Source: Victivallis vadensis
GTDB taxonomy: Bacteria > Verrucomicrobiota > Kiritimatiellia > UBA8416 > CAMCYG01
Direction of reading: 5' to 3'
NCBI GenBank assembly: GCA_945883775.1
Contig: CAMCYG010000006.1
Span: 1-45,998 of the forward strand
DNA length: 45,998 nucleotides
Each line of letters opens with the position of its first letter. Position 1 is the stretch's first letter. Below are positions 41,823 through 45,998 of this stretch, piece after piece. The notes beneath the pieces are model-generated. The model saw nothing but the letters and a program-made list of their open reading frames with translations, made no database searches and was not told where the DNA came from. Made by a program: the position numbers and the translations under genes.

Positions 41823-42482
41823 TTAATTTATGTGGTTGGCTGGGGTGGTCTTTTGAGTGCCGTTGGCATCTATTAAGGTAATGGTGTTGGTTCCGATGGT
41901 CACGCCTAGACTTGTATATGTAACGGTTGTTCCAGTCGCTCCGATTGTCCCTAGCGCAGTGTTATTTACGTACCAAGTGAATGGTGCAGTTCCGCCAGTT
42001 GCCGTTAATGTGCGCGTCCCTGCAGCGGGTGGGGTGATGTTTAGCGGGCTTGGTGTAATTGAGAGTGCGACTGTATTTGTATAGTTGATCGCTGCCGATG
42101 CGCGAACGCCTTTGTTGTCTTGTACGATAATCTCATTCTTGGCTATCGTTGCAACAGTGTAAGTTGCATAGTGTGTGTTTTCCTGCACTGAAACCGTGCC
42201 TACTGCAGTATCAGTTACTGACCAAGCATATGGGGTTTGTCCTCCTTGAGCGGTAAAGGTGATCTTTTCGCCGACTCTGGAGGCAGTGGCTCCACTAGGG
42301 GTCAGTTGAATCTCTTGCTCTGAGGCAATTGTGTCGTATGAGTCCCTGCTTTCGGACGCGAAATCATTGGTCAGGTCGCCGCTGAGATCGGTGTCTTTTG
42401 AGTCTTCACATCCCTGTATCATAAGTAGACCTAGTCCTGCGGCCATGACGGACAACATCATTATTAACCATTTATTTCTCAT
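41823..42482 (-). CDS. Ig-like lipoprotein inside the pil operon
   Basis: A 219-residue protein with lipoprotein signal ending in LLMIQGC (about Cys25), an acidic linker, and two bacterial Ig/Ig-like repeats. The repeats are recognisable by ITFTAQGGQTPYAWSVTDTA with VGTVSV, and LTATGGTAPFTWYVNNTALG with TIGATG. AAGGAGAG lies six bases before the start. It lies between pilP and pilQ, 18 bases before pilQ, in the place where a pilotin-like helper for secretin assembly could sit, but it has no resemblance to known pilotins (PilF/PilW TPR type). Function is inferred from position only. Confidence 0.75.
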   Translation of the reverse strand: MRNKWLIMMLSVMAAGLGLLMIQGCEDSKDTDLSGDLTNDFASESRDSYDTIASEQEIQLTPSGATASRVGEKITFTAQGGQTPYAWSVTDTAVGTVSVQENTHYATYTVATIAKNEIIVQDNKGVRASAAINYTNTVALSITPSPLNITPPAAGTRTLTATGGTAPFTWYVNNTALGTIGATGTTVTYTSLGVTIGTNTITLIDANGTQKTTPANHIN

Positions 42483-42533
42483 TGCTTCTCTCCTTGTTTA
42501 CTTCAATTTAGTCAAAATCCTCACAGAGTCCAT

Positions 42534-42601
42534 AATCCGGTGAGACACCGGAACTACATTAAAGCCTTATCTAACAAAATTCTCGATGAGACATCGGGAC
42601 T
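42534..42601. repeat. Two GATGAGACATCGG-type short palindromes between pilP and lipoprotein gene
   Basis: CCGGTGAGACACCGG (42537-42551) and TCGATGAGACATCGGG (42583-42598) share the layout stem-AGA-stem followed by GAACTAC or GACTAC. This makes a tandem pair of one small palindromic repeat inside the operon. Confidence 0.55.
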
Positions 42602-42605
42602 ACTT

Positions 42606-43097
42606 TCACAGTGCTATCCTGACATCCAGCTGTTTCATCTTTACGCCGGCCTTACGTATCTCTTCTATTTTCCAAGAGAACTGGTAGCCATCCTTTTTGA
42701 TCTTTATAATATTTCCAGTCTCGATCACGCCTATGCCGTCGATAAGAGCAATATATGTGCCGTCCTTTGTTTTATTGATGCTGCCGACTTTAAGGACGGG
42801 CCACTTGGCTTCTATCTTCTTTTTCTTGACTGCCGCTGAGTCACCTGTGGCGCTGTCAGCTACCTGAGCGGGAAGTACTTTTCCCTGAGGAACATAACCT
42901 TTAGGCCAGAACGGGTCGCGGGATGTGTCGTCGATTAGTGCAATAGTATTCGTTGCGACAGGTTCGGCTGCAACAGGTGTGGCGGCGGCTGACTCAGCCT
43001 TGTTTGTGGCTGCAGGGGCGGGGACTGGATCTTCGGCAAACGCCGAAATTGACAGCATCGCAGTCATTAGTATCGCCACGGTATATCTATTAGCCAT
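42606..43097 (-). CDS. pilP: PilP-like pilus assembly protein
   Basis: A 163-residue protein with a cleavable signal peptide (ending SAFAED), an Ala/Thr/Pro linker, then RDPFWPKGYVP. A small beta domain (WPVLKVGSINKTKDGTYIAL, GVIETGNIIKIKKDGYQFSW) follows, of the kind that in PilP contacts the secretin N-domains and PilNO. It lacks a classical lipobox. The name rests on gene order M-N-O-P-Q and the short signal-linker-beta architecture; primary similarity to proteobacterial PilP is weak. Confidence 0.7.
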   Translation of the reverse strand: MANRYTVAILMTAMLSISAFAEDPVPAPAATNKAESAAATPVAAEPVATNTIALIDDTSRDPFWPKGYVPQGKVLPAQVADSATGDSAAVKKKKIEAKWPVLKVGSINKTKDGTYIALIDGIGVIETGNIIKIKKDGYQFSWKIEEIRKAGVKMKQLDVRIAL

Positions 43098-43109
43098 AAG
43101 ACACCATCT

Positions 43110-43748
43110 CTATTGTTTAGGTTCGGTCTCCTTGAGCATTTCCTCGAGCTTTATCGGGAACTCTGGATCAGTCCAAATAGGCCACTGTATATCAACTGTA
43201 ATAATATGATTCATGGGGTCGGTGTTTTCCTGGCCTGATATGTTTACGGCTGTCACTGATATATAAGGGTTTGCTGTCTCGATCTCTCTGAGGAAATAGA
43301 GCAATTTGTGCGCTCCGGATTTCATCGTTACCCTGAGGCTGTACCCTTTCAAGATGCCTGCTGTGCCTCTGAATGGTATGTCGGTGATTCCTGCTTCTCG
43401 CGGAGGTTCGATCTTGATGTCCATCTTCTTCGCCTGTGTCTCTACAATCTCGCGGGCTTTGAGTTGGTAGTTGCCCAGTACGGGCGGAAGGACATACTTA
43501 TTGGAGAAATCGATCATTTCTGTGAGTAACTTCCGGCGCGCGAGCCTGTCTGGCTCCGTCTGTTTGATGTCGATGTCGGCTTTCTTGATAGTGTCTTTTA
43601 GCGTGGTGATAGTGGCAACTTTCTTTTCCTGCGTCGCCTGCATGGGTTGGACGACAAACATGAATATGAGTACGATTGCGGCTATTACTCCGACAGCTAT
43701 CCCAGCGTATATCTGCATTTTTTGTTTTGGGTCTGTGGGGAATTTCAT
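43110..43748 (-). CDS. pilO: PilO-like inner-membrane alignment protein
   Basis: The 212-residue protein has a short cytoplasmic head, one membrane helix (about 12-34, IYAGIAVGVIAAIVLIFMFV), a periplasmic coiled coil (about 40-100) and a ferredoxin-like domain ending the protein. This is the PilO plan. It overlaps pilN by four bases (ATGA) and lies 12 bases before pilP. PilN and PilO form heterodimers that link the cytoplasmic PilM to the secretin. Confidence 0.78.
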   Translation of the reverse strand: MKFPTDPKQKMQIYAGIAVGVIAAIVLIFMFVVQPMQATQEKKVATITTLKDTIKKADIDIKQTEPDRLARRKLLTEMIDFSNKYVLPPVLGNYQLKAREIVETQAKKMDIKIEPPREAGITDIPFRGTAGILKGYSLRVTMKSGAHKLLYFLREIETANPYISVTAVNISGQENTDPMNHIITVDIQWPIWTDPEFPIKLEEMLKETEPKQ

Positions 43749-44350
43749 TCGAATTTCCTGGGCTCAAATTGACAATCGATCTGGAATATTCGGTCTGTTT
43801 TCTCTGCCGTTGGCGAGTCATCGCCTTTAAAGACAGGAACTTCGACTTTTACCAGTAAAGGGTCAAGATAGACGTTTGCAGACAGCCGTTTTCTCAATGC
43901 AAGAACGCTGCTTTCTGCTTCCTCGCCATAAGATCTGCCTTTGATGACTATGCTGTAGGTCCGTGTTCCATTGGGCTGCAGGCTTTCGTTAAGCCTCAGT
44001 AAGTCGAATTGTACATTGGACTGAGTCTCTTTGATGATCTCGGAAAGTACCTTGCAGATGTCCAGGTGTGTTTTCTTCCAGGCCAAAGTCGCGGCGCTCA
44101 TGTCGTTATTTTGAGCAAGAAGGCCACGAAGCAGTACAGCGGCCTCCTGCTTGGGTTTGTCTATGGCCCATTGCTGTTCAAGAGCGGAAAGTTCGGAATT
44201 CGTTCTCCATATCTTTGTGCCAGCCAGCCCGATTATCGTTAGCAGTATAAGCGGCACCGTGATGCAGGAGATGCGCAATATCATCTTTCCGCTCAAAACG
44301 CTGGCGCTTCTCTGCTCAGTCGCTAATATCAGGTCGATTCTTAAGTTCAT
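43745..44350 (-). CDS. pilN: PilN-like inner-membrane alignment protein
   Basis: The 201-residue protein starts MNLRIDLILATEQRS, a variant of the PilN N-terminal peptide (INLLP-like) that inserts in PilM. A membrane helix (about 25-47, ISCITVPLILLTIIGLAGTK), a coiled coil and a C-terminal alpha/beta domain follow. It overlaps pilM and pilO by four bases on either side, so stoichiometric expression is likely. Confidence 0.78.
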   Translation of the reverse strand: MNLRIDLILATEQRSASVLSGKMILRISCITVPLILLTIIGLAGTKIWRTNSELSALEQQWAIDKPKQEAAVLLRGLLAQNNDMSAATLAWKKTHLDICKVLSEIIKETQSNVQFDLLRLNESLQPNGTRTYSIVIKGRSYGEEAESSVLALRKRLSANVYLDPLLVKVEVPVFKGDDSPTAEKTDRIFQIDCQFEPRKFE

Positions 44351-45447
44351 GTTTCCTCAAATGTAGCAAGACATGCGCCCAAGGCTGCAGCAAAGCGCCA
44401 TTCCTGCCCCTTAAATTTCTCGTCCATCGCGTCAGGTGCCATATTCAAGCCGGCAAACGGATTCCATGTCAATATCTCTATGCCCATTGCTGAATTTAAC
44501 TCGGCGATAGCGTCCCTGGATACAACAAGCCCGCCTGCTATGTACATCTTGAGGACGTGGCAGTTCTCCCGTCTTTCTATGAAATCTTTGGATACCGTGA
44601 GTTGTTTAATGAACGGATCCATGACGTCGCTGATTGCCTGAGAGATATCAAATGCTCCGTCTGCTATTATACCTTGCGCAGTTTCCTGGTCGACGCCAAG
44701 AGCTTCCTGCACTTTCTCTATAATGGTTGCTGTTCCGAAATCGAAGCGCCGTATAAGAGAAAGAACCCCTTTGTTGAATATAGCGTAAGTTGTAGTCGTT
44801 GTCTCAAATTCGAGGACGCCGATTGCTTCTTCTGCGTGCTGAATGGCGGCTGTCGTCATAAATGATGTCAAAGTTGCAAGACCTGCCACCTCAATGGAGA
44901 ACGGTGCTGGCAATCCGGCAGGGGTAAGCATCGGGGCGATGATTGCATCCCGTTCCGGCAGGGCGACAGCAAGTACCTTTGTTTCGTTCTTTCCGTGGCC
45001 CTCCACGAGGATCTTGTATCCTATCCTGTACAGGTTTGGATCATCCAGGCCTAGACTGCTAATGACTTTTTCCTCGGCTGCGGCATCAAATGCGCCCGGT
45101 AAGCTTACCAGCTTGACCACAGCCGAATTGCCGGTAACGGTGAATGCGGCATATTTGCCCCGTATTCTAGCCGGAAGCTCAATTGGGGTTACGTTGAAAG
45201 TGGGCAGGGCGGCAACAGTATCAGTTTGCTCCTTTTTGCCAACGGGTGCAGCTGCAGGTGCCAGCGGTTCAGTGACTTGGATCACAGGCGGGGGAATTAC
45301 ATCTACTGCTGTTATTATTGTTTCAGTCTCGGAGATTTTCTTCATCCGGACTATTTTGATAGAGGTAGATCCGATGTCTATGCCTACGACATCATTCGGC
45401 TTCCTCTTAAACTTATCCAGCAACTCTTTTATATTCAACTGGTTCAT
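44347..45447 (-). CDS. pilM: Type IV pilus assembly ATPase-like protein PilM
   Basis: A 366-residue actin/FtsA-fold protein with the phosphate-1 motif VVGIDIGSTSIKIVRM near the N-terminus, IGVLEFETTTTTYAIFNKG in the middle and the adenosine-site block MYIAGGLVVSRDAIAELN near the end. A Pro/Ala/Val-rich insert (about 48-75, VIPPPVIQVTEPLAPAAAPV) is unusual. PilM forms the cytoplasmic ring that binds PilN. It heads the pilMNOP-lipoprotein-pilQ operon. Pilus motor, pilin and prepilin peptidase genes are not in the window. Confidence 0.9.
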   Translation of the reverse strand: MNQLNIKELLDKFKRKPNDVVGIDIGSTSIKIVRMKKISETETIITAVDVIPPPVIQVTEPLAPAAAPVGKKEQTDTVAALPTFNVTPIELPARIRGKYAAFTVTGNSAVVKLVSLPGAFDAAAEEKVISSLGLDDPNLYRIGYKILVEGHGKNETKVLAVALPERDAIIAPMLTPAGLPAPFSIEVAGLATLTSFMTTAAIQHAEEAIGVLEFETTTTTYAIFNKGVLSLIRRFDFGTATIIEKVQEALGVDQETAQGIIADGAFDISQAISDVMDPFIKQLTVSKDFIERRENCHVLKMYIAGGLVVSRDAIAELNSAMGIEILTWNPFAGLNMAPDAMDEKFKGQEWRFAAALGACLATFEET

Positions 45448-45523
45448 ATGTTCCCAACCTGAGCTTTATAATATAAATATTCTTTAAATGATGCACAACA
45501 ACAAAATTTATAAATATTTGGTC

Positions 45524-45538
45524 GGGGGGGGTGGGGGG
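45524..45538. repeat. Poly-G tract upstream of pilM
   Basis: G8-T-G6, 77 bases upstream of the pilM start codon (C-tracts on the coding strand). Such homopolymers are prone to slippage. The position fits the untranslated leader or promoter region of the pil operon. Confidence 0.7.
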
Positions 45539-45611
45539 ATAAAAGGGCGCCTCGCCCTACCATGCCTAACAAACTAAGGCGTTTATACTGCGAAATGCTG
45601 AAATTGAGCAA

Positions 45612-45855
45612 ATTGTAGCGGCGCATGCTTGCCGGTCTGTAGTGCTTGGACGAAGGATGGTGTCATGCGCCGGCGAAAAAGACCTGAGCTTGACACCAGC
45701 CGTCGCCAAGAGGCTATGGCCTGGCAAGCAAGCTCAGCTACAGTGAGGAAAGTTTTTCTGTCTGTAGCGGCGCATGTGTCATGCGCCGGCTGGAGTTTGG
45801 CTTGCAACTAGTATGAAACAATGGAATTTGGAGTGCGGCGGCTTGACGCCGCTCT
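45612..45855. repeat. Right arm of the composite inverted repeat around the pilus operon
   Basis: Inverted counterpart of 39538-39735, including two GGCGCATG-type palindromes, the CTGAGCTTGACA and AAGCTCAGCTACAGTGAGG block and a terminal GGAGTGCGGCGGCTTGACGC motif. Differences from the left arm are a few substitutions and a 33-base insertion at 45696-45728. Confidence 0.8.
45696..45728. repeat. 33-bp CCAGCC(G/T)TCGCCAAG repeat nested in the right arm
   Basis: Present in the right arm but absent from the left arm, where GAGCTTG-ACA-CAAGCTC is an uninterrupted palindrome. A second copy with several differences, CCAGCCTTCGCCAAGG then TTACGGCTTGGCAGGCAAG, is at 45932-45966, so this is a dispersed repeat that entered the loop of another palindrome. 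Confidence 0.75.
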
Positions 45856-45931
45856 TTCTTGCAAACAGGCTTGACTGGTTGCGAAACAGGCAAATATGAT
45901 TGTAATTAGTTGAAAGAGAAAGATGACGTGT

Positions 45932-45966
45932 CCAGCCTTCGCCAAGGTTACGGCTTGGCAGGCAAG
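45932..45966. repeat. CCAGCCTTCGCCAAGG repeat, second copy
   Basis: Related to 45696-45728; flanked by GACGTGT and CACGTC, which are themselves partly complementary. Nothing coding is seen from 45856 to the window end. Confidence 0.6.
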
Positions 45967-45998
45967 CCACGTCAAAGGAAAGCTGCGTCAAGCCGCAG

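Noticed and set aside
41209-41826. 205-codon plus-strand frame, Ala/Ser/Thr/Val-rich, resembling a surface protein
   Set aside because: It mirrors the low-complexity Ala/Pro/Thr linker of PilQ on the other strand.

Overview
The window looks like a chromosomal segment of a Gram-negative bacterium of the PVC superphylum, most likely on the Lentisphaerota/Kiritimatiellota/Verrucomicrobiota side. The best marker is a 49-residue gene at 33596-33745, which I recognise as the small basic protein conserved in Chlamydiae, Verrucomicrobia and relatives. Supporting signs are DUF1080, Gfo/Idh/MocA and GH2 remnants, HPr kinase with HPr and Enzyme I but no sugar permease, LPS genes (kdsA, lptC, lptA, lptB), an OmpA protein with calcium-binding repeats, and a pilMNOPQ cluster. 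The species cannot be named from sequence alone.

Region 1 (1-5.3 kb) is a decayed accessory area. It has a truncated metallophosphoesterase, an intact secreted DUF6055 metallopeptidase-like protein with a beta-helix tail, fragments of a GH2 glycosidase and a Gfo/Idh/MocA oxidoreductase, a frameshifted DUF1080 gene and an intact secreted trypsin-like protease. Region 2 (5.3-11.1 kb) is visibly richer in G+C: a dead rhodanese gene, then a tightly overlapping TolC / membrane-fusion / ABC ATPase / MacB-type permease operon, which is a complete tripartite exporter. Remnants of an IS91-type transposase lie on both sides of it. Region 3 (11.3-13.4 kb) is a graveyard of mobile DNA: the IS91 remnant, a REP-associated (Y1/IS200-like) transposase start, an Rhs scrap, a frameshifted four-helix-bundle (S23) gene, and an ORF6N gene split by a 142-bp insertion. 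Several short repeat families sit inside these dead genes.

Region 4 (13.5-23.8 kb) is an ordered housekeeping block on the + strand: kdsA-lptC-lptA-lptB (KDO synthesis and LPS transport), hpf (ribosome hibernation), hprK-ptsH-ptsI (regulatory PTS phosphorelay), metK-ahcY (methyl cycle) and an OmpA-family porin with a clear terminator. Region 5 (23.9-34.7 kb) holds an FmdB zinc-ribbon operon with two unrecognised proteins, glpK, a membrane pyrophosphatase, a PhnP-like hydrolase with tatD, a YggT/DUF167 pair, the small basic protein and an SH3b protein.

Region 6 (34.7-39.3 kb) carries repeat-rich intergenic DNA with a dead GxxExxY gene, a sensorless histidine kinase, a receiver-only regulator, panC, and a membrane PAS protein built like a histidine kinase but lacking the phospho-acceptor histidine and recognisable ATP-binding motifs. 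Region 7 (39.3-46.0 kb) is a minus-strand type IV pilus assembly operon (pilM-N-O-P, an extra Ig-like lipoprotein, pilQ) ending in a strong terminator. It is bracketed by inverted copies of a composite repeat of about 200-240 bp.

The most interesting aspect is the density and behaviour of the short dispersed repeats. At one site removal of the repeat restores an open gene exactly. At others the repeats sit inside transposase remnants or inside other repeats, and two flank small dead genes (S23 and GxxExxY). No tRNA, rRNA or CRISPR array was seen.
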